This document shows positions 7,791 to 15,483 of a stretch of DNA of 64,000 nucleotides, piece after piece. Under the pieces are notes generated by a model that had not been told where the DNA came from, did not search any database, and saw only the letters and a program-made list of their open reading frames with translations. The position numbers were made by a program, and so were the translations under genes. This DNA is from Superficieibacter sp. HKU1 (GTDB lineage Bacteria; Pseudomonadota; Gammaproteobacteria; Enterobacterales; Enterobacteriaceae). How positions within the stretch are numbered: the first letter of the stretch is position 1; each line of letters opens with the position of its first letter. Where the stretch lies: NCBI RefSeq assembly GCF_029319185.1, contig NZ_CP119754.1, positions 4,774,001 to 4,838,000 of the forward strand. The letters are read 5' to 3'.

Positions 7791-8801
7791 TTACACTTCT
7801 GAAAATTGCAGCATGACTTTTATTGAGTCATTTTGCTGCGCACGTTCAAAGGCGGCGGCGGCGTCGCTAACGGGATAGAGATCCGTTACCAGCTCGCGGG
7901 TATCAAAGCGTCCATCGGCCAGCCACTGGATGACCTCATCAAAATCCTCAGGGATATACATGCCGGAGTTGAGTAAATCACGTTCAAAGCGCTGCATCAT
8001 TGGCAGAGGAATTTCACGCGGGCCACCGGGAACGCCCATGCAGACTACCGTTCCACCCGCATAGACGCGTGTACATGCCTCGTTGAGCGTTACCTGCGCG
8101 GCCACAACGTCAATCACGCCGGTAAATCTCGCCTCTTCTGACAGTTCACCTGGCGCAAAAACGGCCCCTGCTCCCAGTTTCAACGCTAAGTCGCGTTTTG
8201 CCTTGTCGGGTTCAATGACTGTGATCTTGCCCGCGCCCATAATGCGCAGCGCCTGAACGATAGACAAACCGATGGTCCCGGCACCAATGACCAGAACCTC
8301 TTCCAGCGAGGCTTCTGGCATCCGGTTAACACAATGCCTGGCGCAGGCGGCAGGCTCTGCAAATGCCAGCACTTTCAGCGGTAGCGAGGCGGGTGCCACA
8401 TGACAGTTGCGGGCAGGGACGATGTGCTGCGAACGGGCAAAGCCCGGTGCGCGGAAGCCCGCCACCTGCGGTGGTTCACAAAGATTAAAGCGTCCGGCTT
8501 TGCATGCGCGGCACTCCATACACGCCATAATCGGATCGACAACAACGTGATCGCCGACCTTAACCGTGGTGACCTCGCTTCCCACTTCTGTTACGCGAGC
8601 GGCAATTTCATGTCCCGGTACAACCGGTGGTTTTGCAAAAGGATGCCCGCCTTTCAGAACGTGCAGATCGGAGCCGCAAATGCCAAAAAAGGCGGGGGCG
8701 ATTCGGACTTCGTGCGCGTTAAGCGCCTGATGCGGCTGTTCAAGATATTGCGTGGTCACTTTGCCAATATCTGAAAATAAAACTTGGGTGATTTTATCCA
8801 T
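7791..8801 (-). CDS. Zinc-dependent medium-chain alcohol/polyol dehydrogenase
   Basis: A 336-residue MDR dehydrogenase of the sorbitol/threonine dehydrogenase type. The catalytic-zinc site is GICGSDLHVLKGGHP plus PGHE; the structural zinc site has four cysteines in CMECRACKAGRFNLC; the Rossmann motif is VIGAGTIGLSIVQAL. Such enzymes oxidise secondary alcohols of polyols to ketoses, or the reverse, with NAD(P). It follows yihT by 30 bp, in the place where E. coli has the isomerase gene yihS. Oxidation of a sulfo-alditol to 6-deoxy-6-sulfofructose, or a reaction on dihydroxypropanesulfonate, are inferred options. ATG at 8801 has GGAG upstream. Confidence 0.82.
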   Translation of the reverse strand: MDKITQVLFSDIGKVTTQYLEQPHQALNAHEVRIAPAFFGICGSDLHVLKGGHPFAKPPVVPGHEIAARVTEVGSEVTTVKVGDHVVVDPIMACMECRACKAGRFNLCEPPQVAGFRAPGFARSQHIVPARNCHVAPASLPLKVLAFAEPAACARHCVNRMPEASLEEVLVIGAGTIGLSIVQALRIMGAGKITVIEPDKAKRDLALKLGAGAVFAPGELSEEARFTGVIDVVAAQVTLNEACTRVYAGGTVVCMGVPGGPREIPLPMMQRFERDLLNSGMYIPEDFDEVIQWLADGRFDTRELVTDLYPVSDAAAAFERAQQNDSIKVMLQFSEV

Positions 8802-8831
8802 CACTGTTCTCCGGATAGGTTTTATCAGCCA

Positions 8832-9710
8832 TTAACGCTGAGCAATGCCTTCGTCGACAATTTCCGCCAGCCGCTGAAGACGCGGAACAGAAACATCGCG
8901 CAACATGGTCTGTGGATCCTGGGCACCGATGACGGAAGCCCATACGGCGCGCCCGGCAAGAAAACCAGAAGCCCCGCCTTTCATCGCAATGCGTACCGCG
9001 CGACCGAAAATATCGGCGTCCACGCCAGAGGAGAGGATCACCCACGGCATCTTCATCTGATCGTTAAGCTTCTGGCACGCTGCCAGCAGCGTTTTCTCAT
9101 CACCTTTGCCGCCGTGAGGCATTTCGGCTTTGTACAGATCGGCTTGCGTATTACCCAATTCAGCCGCTGCCGCGACAATAGCCGCTTCACGATCGAACGC
9201 CCATCCACGGCGAGGCGGCCTGACCACCGGTTCAATAATGCTGACCAGCCCCGCGCTGCGGCAACGCTCAACGAATGACCTGACCATCGCCAGACGTTGC
9301 TCTGCCGGTTCGTCTTCACGCCATAGCACAAGAAGTTTCATTGCCTTAGCGCCCATCGCCCGTGCTTTATGGGGATCAACAGAGGTGTCAATTTCAACGC
9401 TGTCTACCGGGATGCCATTGCCCGGCACAAAAAGGTCGGCAGCAACAATCAGTCCGCAGGTATCAGCCACAGCGCGCTGCTCGACAATCTGGTCCAGGCA
9501 GAATTGTTTATCGGCAAGAACCGCCGAGGCATAGGGCGAAAGAATACGGGTGGCTGCAACTTTAAACCCGGTGAGTACATTGTCCGCTACCGGCTTTGGC
9601 TGGCCCGCCGCCATAAACATCAACCGCATTGCTTCACGCTGATCGACCGCCAGCATGGCAAAACCACCGGACGGACGGGCGATATCTTTCAGGGTATAAG
9701 GGGTATTCAT
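8832..9710 (-). CDS. yihT: 6-deoxy-6-sulfofructose-1-phosphate aldolase (YihT)
   Basis: A 292-residue class I aldolase closely matching E. coli YihT over its whole length (GGFAMLAVDQREAMR, GNGIPVDSV, SIIEPVVRPPRRG, PWVILSSGVD, GASGFLAGRAVWASV). It cleaves sulfofructose-1-phosphate to dihydroxyacetone phosphate and sulfolactaldehyde. The Schiff-base lysine should be K194 in DLYKAEMP (K193 in E. coli, one residue shorter at the N-terminus). ATG at 9710 has AGGAGCAATT before it. It lies between yihU and the zinc dehydrogenase. All expected motifs are present, so it looks active. Confidence 0.92.
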   Translation of the reverse strand: MNTPYTLKDIARPSGGFAMLAVDQREAMRLMFMAAGQPKPVADNVLTGFKVAATRILSPYASAVLADKQFCLDQIVEQRAVADTCGLIVAADLFVPGNGIPVDSVEIDTSVDPHKARAMGAKAMKLLVLWREDEPAEQRLAMVRSFVERCRSAGLVSIIEPVVRPPRRGWAFDREAAIVAAAAELGNTQADLYKAEMPHGGKGDEKTLLAACQKLNDQMKMPWVILSSGVDADIFGRAVRIAMKGGASGFLAGRAVWASVIGAQDPQTMLRDVSVPRLQRLAEIVDEGIAQR

Positions 9711-9728
9711 AATTGCTCCTGTCACTAT

Positions 9729-10625
9729 TTACTTGTTTACGGTTTCAACCAGACCGGCCTGCTGACGCATGTCGAGTAGTAATGCGCTCCAGTCCTGTCG
9801 GCCACGTCCACTGTCACTGGCTGACTGGTAATAGGTTTCCGCAACCTGCCCCATACCCAGTGGAACACCGGTTTGCTGTGCCACATCAACCGCGATACGC
9901 AGATCTTTCAGGGCCAGATCGACCATAAAGGCGGGTGAGACATCGCCTTTCAGCACCTTGCCCGGCCAGGAGGTGGTGAAATGGCCTTTTCCCGCCGCCG
10001 TGCCGCTCATGACGTTAATCGCCACCGCTAAATCCAGGCCAAGCGATTCACACAGCACTGCGGCTTCGCCAGAGAGCGCGTTCAGTGCAATGCTCATATA
10101 GTTATTAATCAGCTTCACGCGGATCCCCATACCCGGACCGCCCGCCTCAACCAGTTCCGAGCCCATGCACATCAGTACTGGCCGCGCACGCTCAACGTGT
10201 TCTGGGGTCCCGCCCGCCAGAATCAGCAAGGTGCCGTCTTTTGCGTTATCAGACGTTCTGCCGACCGGGGCATCCATCATGGCAAACCCTTTTTGCTGCA
10301 TTTCCTTGATCAATGCATCAGTCTGTAAGGGATGGATGGTAGACATATCAATCACCAGCGCCGCCGGAGAAAGGGTTTCAGTCACGCCGTTTTCACCCAT
10401 AAGCACCTGACGAACAATGTCTCCATTGGGCAGCATGGTAATAACAATGTCTGCTCCCCTGGCCGCGTCTGCTGGCGTTTTAGCGGCGGTGGCCCCTTTA
10501 TCGACAAGCCGATTGACGGCATCGGCACTCACATCGAAAACGTGCAGTTGATGGCCCTTTAAAAGTAAGTTAGTGGCCATAGGGCTTCCCATTTGACCAA
10601 GGCCAAGAAAAGCGATAGTTGTCAT
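9729..10625 (-). CDS. yihU: Sulfolactaldehyde reductase (YihU)
   Basis: A 298-residue beta-hydroxyacid dehydrogenase-family protein. It reduces 3-sulfolactaldehyde with NADH to 2,3-dihydroxypropane-1-sulfonate. It has the N-terminal dinucleotide motif GLGQMGSPMA, the VGRTS segment with R123 (matching the E. coli residue implicated in sulfonate binding), and the KLINNYMS segment with the family's catalytic lysine K171. ATG at 10625 (MTTIAFLG) gives the E. coli length. It is the first gene of the left operon and is divergent from yihV, as in E. coli. It is the only enzyme seen in the island able to dispose of sulfolactaldehyde. Confidence 0.93.
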   Translation of the reverse strand: MTTIAFLGLGQMGSPMATNLLLKGHQLHVFDVSADAVNRLVDKGATAAKTPADAARGADIVITMLPNGDIVRQVLMGENGVTETLSPAALVIDMSTIHPLQTDALIKEMQQKGFAMMDAPVGRTSDNAKDGTLLILAGGTPEHVERARPVLMCMGSELVEAGGPGMGIRVKLINNYMSIALNALSGEAAVLCESLGLDLAVAINVMSGTAAGKGHFTTSWPGKVLKGDVSPAFMVDLALKDLRIAVDVAQQTGVPLGMGQVAETYYQSASDSGRGRQDWSALLLDMRQQAGLVETVNK

Positions 10626-10690
10626 GACTGTCTCCTGCATCCTCTGGATGGCTATAAAGTTACACATCAAAAATCATTTCCGTCTGTTTT

Positions 10691-10769
10691 TGAGCATATT
10701 TGTAATTTAAGGTTAAAAACTCGACACAGATCACTAATTAGATCATTTGTGTCATTAAAATGAGCATAT
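10691..10769. promoter_or_regulatory. Candidate CsqR operators in the yihU-yihV divergent region
   Basis: The 173-bp gap between the divergent yihU and yihV genes holds two exact copies of TGAGCATAT, at 10691-10699 and 10761-10769, spaced exactly 70 bp. The right copy lies inside an imperfect inverted repeat (TTTGTGTCAT ... ATGACAAACA). DeoR-family regulators often bind repeated sites that they bridge, and E. coli CsqR is known to act in this spacer. Assigning these repeats to CsqR is inference. Confidence 0.45.
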
Positions 10770-10798
10770 GATGACAAACACAAAGGGAATAGACGGAT

Positions 10799-11698
10799 AT
10801 GACCAAAATCGCCTGTGTGGGAATTGCTGTTCAGGATCGGATTTACGCAATCAATGCGCTTCCTGAAGGGGGAGGAAAATATCAGTCAGAAGGCTATATC
10901 GAGGTGGGCGGCGGCCCGGCAGCAACGGCTGCGGTCGCGATTGCCCGGCTGGGCGGCGAGGTCGATTTTATCGGGCGCGTTGGCGATGACAGCTGCGGTA
11001 CTGCCTTATTGGCAGAGCTTCAGTCGTGGGGCGTGAATACGCAATACTGTCGCCAGTATCCGGAGGCGCGTTCATCACAGTCGGCTATTTTAGTTGATAA
11101 GCAGGGCGAAAGAATAATTATCAATTATCCAAGCCCGGATTTACCGGACGACGCACAGTGGCTTGAAACAATTGATTTTTCGCAATATGACATGGTGCTG
11201 GCCGATGTACGCTGGCATGACGGCACGTTAAAAGCATTTAAGCTGGCTCGCGCCGTAAACGTCCCTACTTTGCTGGATGCTGACATGACACCGCAGGACA
11301 TCACGCCACTGGTAGCGCTCGCCAGCCATGCCGTTTTCTCGGCCCCGGGGTTGCAAAAGATGACGGGACGAAATGATGATACTCTGGCACAGCTTAAAAG
11401 CGCCGCATCTTGTACCGATGCACAGGTCTATGTGACGCAGGGAAGTGAAGGTTCATACTGGCTTAGTCATGATCGTTTGTGTCATTTCCCTGCCTTTTCT
11501 GTTGATGTCGTTGATACCACCGGCGCAGGTGATGTCTTCCACGGTGCAATAGCCTTTGCGCTTGCCAAAAAAATGCCGCAAGATCGCGCTATTCGCTTCG
11601 CCAGCGCCGTTGCTGCCCTTAAATGCACTCAACCTGGCGGACGTGCCGGTATTCCTGATAGTGAGCAAACCGAGTCATTTTTGTCACGTTACAGGTAA
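10799..11698 (+). CDS. yihV: 6-deoxy-6-sulfofructose kinase (YihV)
   Basis: A 299-residue PfkB-family kinase matching E. coli YihV along its length (EVGGGPAATAAVAIARLGG, DFIGRVGDDSCG, ADVRWHDG). It phosphorylates 6-deoxy-6-sulfofructose at C1 with ATP. The PfkB signature and catalytic aspartate are in VDVVDTTGAGDVFHGA, and RAGIPD ends the protein as in E. coli. The start is ATG at 10799 after AAGGGAATAGACGG. It is divergent from yihU and followed 39 bp later by csqR. Its substrate needs a source of sulfofructose, yet the isomerase YihS is not in this window. Confidence 0.92.
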   Translation: MTKIACVGIAVQDRIYAINALPEGGGKYQSEGYIEVGGGPAATAAVAIARLGGEVDFIGRVGDDSCGTALLAELQSWGVNTQYCRQYPEARSSQSAILVDKQGERIIINYPSPDLPDDAQWLETIDFSQYDMVLADVRWHDGTLKAFKLARAVNVPTLLDADMTPQDITPLVALASHAVFSAPGLQKMTGRNDDTLAQLKSAASCTDAQVYVTQGSEGSYWLSHDRLCHFPAFSVDVVDTTGAGDVFHGAIAFALAKKMPQDRAIRFASAVAALKCTQPGGRAGIPDSEQTESFLSRYR

Positions 11699-11737
11699 AC
11701 CTGAGGCGATAATTTACGGAAAATAACAGGAGAGATC

Positions 11738-12526
11738 ATGAGCGTTATCGAACTGACCGGTAATCCGCGACACGATCAGCTCGTTCAGTATATTGCTGAG
11801 CGCGGGTATATGAATATTGATGAGCTGGCGCAGTTACTTGATGTTTCAACGCAAACCGTGCGCCGTGATATTCGTAAATTAAGCGAGCAGGGCCTTATCA
11901 CTCGCCACCACGGCGGCGCTGGCCGCGTATCCAGCATAATGAACACGTCCTTTGAGCAGCGTGAGTTATCTTTAACGCATGAAAAACGGGCAATGGCTGA
12001 GGCCATTGCCGACTACCTGCCCGAACGCTGTACGGTGTTTATTACCATCGGGACGACCGTGGAAGCTGTCGCCAGAGCGCTGGCAGGACGGCGCGATCTG
12101 CGTATTATTACTAACAGTTTGCGGGTAGCTCAGATTCTCTATAAGAATCAGGATATTGAAGTCATGGTGCCTGGCGGCACCCTGCGTGCGCACAACGGCG
12201 GCATTGTGGGTCCGGCAGCGGTCAGTTTTGTTGAGGGATTCAGAGCGGACTATGCGATCACCAGTATAGGTGCGATCGAAAACGACGGCACGCTACTGGA
12301 ATTCGATGTTAATGAAGCGACCATAGCCAGAACCATGATGGCCCATTCCCGCCATACGCTACTGGTTGCCGACCATACCAAATTTCATGCTTCAGCGGCC
12401 GTTTCCATTGGCAATGCGCGCAGGGTAAAAGCTTTCTTCACGGATACCCAGCCACCTGCCACGTTTAGTCAGCTTCTGGAGCAGGAAAAAGTCGAACTGG
12501 TGATTGCAGAAGAGGAAGCCTCCTGA
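11738..12526 (+). CDS. csqR: CsqR (YihW), DeoR-family regulator of sulfosugar genes
   Basis: A 262-residue DeoR-family regulator closely matching E. coli YihW. The N-terminal helix-turn-helix is MNIDELAQLLDVSTQTVRRDIRKLSEQGLITRHHGGA, and the C-terminal DeoRC sensor domain has ITIGTTVEAVARAL and IITNSLRVA. In E. coli CsqR represses the yih genes and is released by sulfoquinovose-derived ligands. It shares an operon with yihV (GGAGAGATC before the ATG). Its stop codon lies in the loop of a terminator hairpin shared with the convergent lacI-type gene. Confidence 0.9.
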   Translation: MSVIELTGNPRHDQLVQYIAERGYMNIDELAQLLDVSTQTVRRDIRKLSEQGLITRHHGGAGRVSSIMNTSFEQRELSLTHEKRAMAEAIADYLPERCTVFITIGTTVEAVARALAGRRDLRIITNSLRVAQILYKNQDIEVMVPGGTLRAHNGGIVGPAAVSFVEGFRADYAITSIGAIENDGTLLEFDVNEATIARTMMAHSRHTLLVADHTKFHASAAVSIGNARRVKAFFTDTQPPATFSQLLEQEKVELVIAEEEAS

Positions 12527-12536
12527 AGGAGGCTTC
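12515..12536. terminator. Hairpin between convergent csqR and lacI-type genes
   Basis: A perfect 9-bp stem (GAAGCCTCC / GGAGGCTTC) with a TGAA loop. The loop contains the csqR stop codon TGA. A short T-rich run (TCTTTA) follows on the plus strand. It probably serves csqR and, less efficiently, the regulator gene ending at 12538. Confidence 0.65.
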
Positions 12537-12537
12537 T

Positions 12538-13566
12538 TTAAAACGGCAAGCGTGTACTTCCTCGCGGCATGATCTCAAAGCCCACATCAATAATTTCACC
12601 AGGATACTGCTTGTCCTGGCTCATTTTGAGCATCATTTCCGCCGTTTTTTCTGCAATTTTATTCGCATTCCAGTTCACACTGGATAGGGAAACCGGTGCC
12701 AGCCAGGCGCTGGAGGGAAAATCGCCAAAGCCCAAAATACTCAGTTGATCGGGAACGGTGATCCCTCTCGCCTGTGTTTCCATCAGTAACGCTGTAGCAA
12801 TGGAATCGCTGGTACAAAAAATGCCGTCAATGTCACGCGCTTTCACCAGCGTCTTGATAAGAATTTCGCGGCTCGCCTGCCAGATATTTTCTGTTTGCGG
12901 GATGTCCACCAGCAACGCTTTCTTTCCTGCTTCTTCAAGCGCACGACAAAACCCTGCGTAGCGAATACGAGCGCGAATATCGTCGTGAAAACGCGTCGTA
13001 AAATAGGCCAAATGCGAACATCCTGTATCCAGCAAATAACGCGCAGCCGTATAGCCAATATGATCCTGATTATTACCGACCTGGGCGCTAAACACGCTGC
13101 CATCCACCTGCCACATTTGAACAACGGGTACCCCGCTGTTCTGTAACATTTTAAGGGTCGCAGGTTTATGATCGGCCCCGGCGATGGCAATAACGGCAGG
13201 GGACCACTGTAGAATGGCCCGTATTTGCTCTTCTTCTTTATCCAGACAATGATCGTGGGAGGCTATCGACAACTGGAAACCGTGTTCGCTTACGGTAGAT
13301 TCTATACGTTGAATAACATGGCTGAAGGTCACATTAGCCAGTGAAGGCAGCACTACCGCCATATTACAGCTTTGCCCCCCGGTAAACTGGCTGGCAATCT
13401 TGTTATGGACATACCCTAAATCGTCAATTGCTGTCTGGATTTTTTTACCCGTTTTTGCCGAAACGCGGTCTGGCTGGCGGATATACAGGGATACCGTAGA
13501 GGGGGATACCCCGGCCTGCTGTGCAACATCATCAAGTTTTACGATTTGGCGTGACCTCTGGCGCAT
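12538..13566 (-). CDS. LacI/GalR-family transcriptional regulator
   Basis: A 342-residue LacI-family repressor. The N-terminal helix-turn-helix is VKLDDVAQQAGVSPSTVSLYIRQPDRVS, then the hinge (GYVHNKIASQFTGGQ) and a periplasmic-binding-protein-like effector domain (IDGIFCTSDSIATALL, LSILGFGDFPSSAWLAP). ATG at 13566 (MRQRSRQIVKL) is chosen because LacI proteins begin a few residues before the HTH; it overlaps the end of the SSS symporter gene by 28 bp, so the two are coupled. The perfect 22-bp palindrome at 15427-15448 with a central CG is its likely operator. The effector is probably the sugar taken up by the symporter. Confidence 0.88.
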   Translation of the reverse strand: MRQRSRQIVKLDDVAQQAGVSPSTVSLYIRQPDRVSAKTGKKIQTAIDDLGYVHNKIASQFTGGQSCNMAVVLPSLANVTFSHVIQRIESTVSEHGFQLSIASHDHCLDKEEEQIRAILQWSPAVIAIAGADHKPATLKMLQNSGVPVVQMWQVDGSVFSAQVGNNQDHIGYTAARYLLDTGCSHLAYFTTRFHDDIRARIRYAGFCRALEEAGKKALLVDIPQTENIWQASREILIKTLVKARDIDGIFCTSDSIATALLMETQARGITVPDQLSILGFGDFPSSAWLAPVSLSSVNWNANKIAEKTAEMMLKMSQDKQYPGEIIDVGFEIMPRGSTRLPF

Positions 13567-15269
13567 TCCTCTCCCTTCTGGTGATGACCACGAACTAACC
13601 TGACGATCAGTACCACGGCACCGAGCCAAATCAGCGCTAACAGAAGGTAAAAACTATCAGTAATACCCTCTCTGGACGCCAGCGCCAGCGGAGACAATGT
13701 GATAAATATACTGATCAAAGCCGCCATCATAATAACACTTGCCGGCGCTGCATATCGCCATTTTTCCATAGGAATATCGGGAGCGTGATGAGCGACAGGT
13801 CGTCTGTTCGAAGGTTGCCATAAGCCAATCAGTAGCATCATTGCCACTTCAATAACAAACAGAATGCCCATGACGTGAATGAAATGAAACGGGATCCACG
13901 CATCCAGCCCGGCAAAAGTATACAAACCATAAGCAACAATATGAAAAGCCAGTATCCATTTTGCGGCCAGCGCCGGTACAGCGCGAGTTAAAAACCCTAC
14001 CAGAACAATTGCAATAATGGGGATATTATAAAAACCAGTAAAACGCCGCATTAAGTCAAAGATGCCATTCGGGCTCCATAACAGCAACGGAGCAATCACC
14101 ACAGAAATGAGGGATATTACCACTGATGCCCTCTTACCTGTCCGCACCAGTTTTTTTTCGTCCTTGCAGCCGGTCAGAGGGGCGTATAAATCAATAACAA
14201 ACAGCGTTGCGCCAGAGTTGACCACCGAATTGAAATGGCTAATGACCGTACCAAAGATGGCGGCGGCGAACATACCGACCAGCCACCAGGGAACCACGGC
14301 TTTCACTAACGCAGGATAGGCATAATCGACATGGGGGAAGACAGGGCCAAACATATTGAAAGCAATCAGACCGGGTAGAACCATTCCCAGCGGCACCAGC
14401 AGCTTTATACCGCCTGCCAGTAATACGCCCTTTTGACTTTCTGCAAGCGATTTGGCACCCAGTGTCCGCTGAATAATCATCTGATTGGTGCACCAGTAAA
14501 ACATATTTGCACATAGCATACCGGTGAAAATAGTACTAAATGGCACGGAGGAGGTTGACGATCCTATCGCATTTAACTGCTCCGGATGTTCCAGTAAGAG
14601 AGTGCCACCGGCCAAAAAAGAGCCCTTTCCAAGCGCAAAAAGTCCCAGCACAGGCACCAGCATAGCGGCAACTAACAGAATAAGCCCACTGATGGTATCT
14701 GAAATCGCTACGGCTTTCAGGCCGCCTAACGTGGCATACAATCCCCCGGTAATCCCCATTACCAGTGAGAGCGTCCCAATCGCTCCCCAGTCAGAAAAGT
14801 GCATTATCTGCTGAAAATCGAACATTTCATTCATGGTGATTGCGCCAAGATAAAGACTGCAGGGATTAGCCATCACCGCATATCCCACCAGCAGCATAAT
14901 GCTGACGATTCGCCGGGTGCTGCTATCGAAGCGCTCTTCAAGAAATTGCGGCAGAGTGGTAATGCCTCGTTGCAAAAAACGCGGCAGAAAAAAGAGAGCC
15001 ATCATCACCGTCGCAATCGCGGCGGTACTTTCCCATGCCAGTCCGCTGATGTCGAAGCGGTAAGCGTTACCGTTTAGTCCAACCAGCTGCTCGGCGGACA
15101 AGTTAGAAAGCAGGAGCGATCCGGCGATAAAATAACCGCTCAATCCTCTCCCTGCCAGAAAAAAACCCACGACACCAGATTCAGAAACCCCTTTTGTTTT
15201 TCGATAGGAATATAGCGCTACGAAAACAAGAAAAAGGAAAAACGTCCCAATAGAAAATAGCATTTCCAT
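13539..15269 (-). CDS. Sodium:solute symporter (SSS/SGLT-type) of the sulfosugar block
   Basis: A 576-residue sodium:solute symporter with about 14 membrane segments. SGLT-like marks are FFLAGRGLSGYFIAGSLLLSNLSAEQLVGLNGNAYRFDISGLAWES, then GGLYATLGGLKAVAISDTISGLILL and MFYWCTNQMIIQRTLGAKSL. Related symporters transport sugars with Na+, so this is the likely uptake system for the sugar degraded by the divergent operon. It is transcribed away from the dehydratase gene across a 214-bp regulatory gap and is followed by the LacI regulator. The late region (EKWRYAAPASVIMMAALISIF) adds terminal helices typical of SGLT-type members. Confidence 0.85.
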   Translation of the reverse strand: MEMLFSIGTFFLFLVFVALYSYRKTKGVSESGVVGFFLAGRGLSGYFIAGSLLLSNLSAEQLVGLNGNAYRFDISGLAWESTAAIATVMMALFFLPRFLQRGITTLPQFLEERFDSSTRRIVSIMLLVGYAVMANPCSLYLGAITMNEMFDFQQIMHFSDWGAIGTLSLVMGITGGLYATLGGLKAVAISDTISGLILLVAAMLVPVLGLFALGKGSFLAGGTLLLEHPEQLNAIGSSTSSVPFSTIFTGMLCANMFYWCTNQMIIQRTLGAKSLAESQKGVLLAGGIKLLVPLGMVLPGLIAFNMFGPVFPHVDYAYPALVKAVVPWWLVGMFAAAIFGTVISHFNSVVNSGATLFVIDLYAPLTGCKDEKKLVRTGKRASVVISLISVVIAPLLLWSPNGIFDLMRRFTGFYNIPIIAIVLVGFLTRAVPALAAKWILAFHIVAYGLYTFAGLDAWIPFHFIHVMGILFVIEVAMMLLIGLWQPSNRRPVAHHAPDIPMEKWRYAAPASVIMMAALISIFITLSPLALASREGITDSFYLLLALIWLGAVVLIVRLVRGHHQKGEECARGHAKS

Positions 15270-15386
15270 ATCATAAACCTTCTAAAAAATTGGCAAGGCG
15301 TACTATGTCACTGGAGATATGCTGTGATAAGGCCATGTCACTCTGAAACTTGACGTCGCAAACAAAAACCACACTGATGATGGGTG

Positions 15387-15408
15387 AAATGTGCATCAGA
15401 TCACATAA
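15387..15408. promoter_or_regulatory. CRP-cAMP site upstream of the dehydratase operon
   Basis: The 22-bp segment contains TGTGC, a 6-bp spacer and TCACA, flanked by AAA and TAA. It departs from the CRP consensus at one core base. Its centre (15397.5) is 40 bp from the centre of the LacI-type operator. If TTGAAT at 15424-15429 is the -35 box, the site sits near -60, a class I activating position. Confidence 0.7.
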
Positions 15409-15426
15409 CGTGTTTCTACCCTCTTG

Positions 15427-15448
15427 AATATCGTAGCGCTACGATATT
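15427..15448. promoter_or_regulatory. 22-bp perfect palindromic LacI-type operator
   Basis: A perfect 22-bp palindrome with half-site AATATCGTAGC and a central CG, as is typical of LacI/GalR operators. It lies 36 bp upstream of the dehydratase ATG and just after a possible -35 box (TTGAAT, 15424-15429), so bound repressor would block that promoter. The LacI-family gene at 12538-13566 is the obvious candidate regulator. Confidence 0.8.
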
Positions 15449-15483
15449 ACCGTAAAAGCATGTTCAATACAGGATTAACAGTT

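Noticed and set aside
7791..10625. The yihU-yihT operon as a decaying remnant of the E. coli type
   Set aside because: All reading frames are intact, spaced as an operon and keep catalytic residues, so selection appears to act on them.
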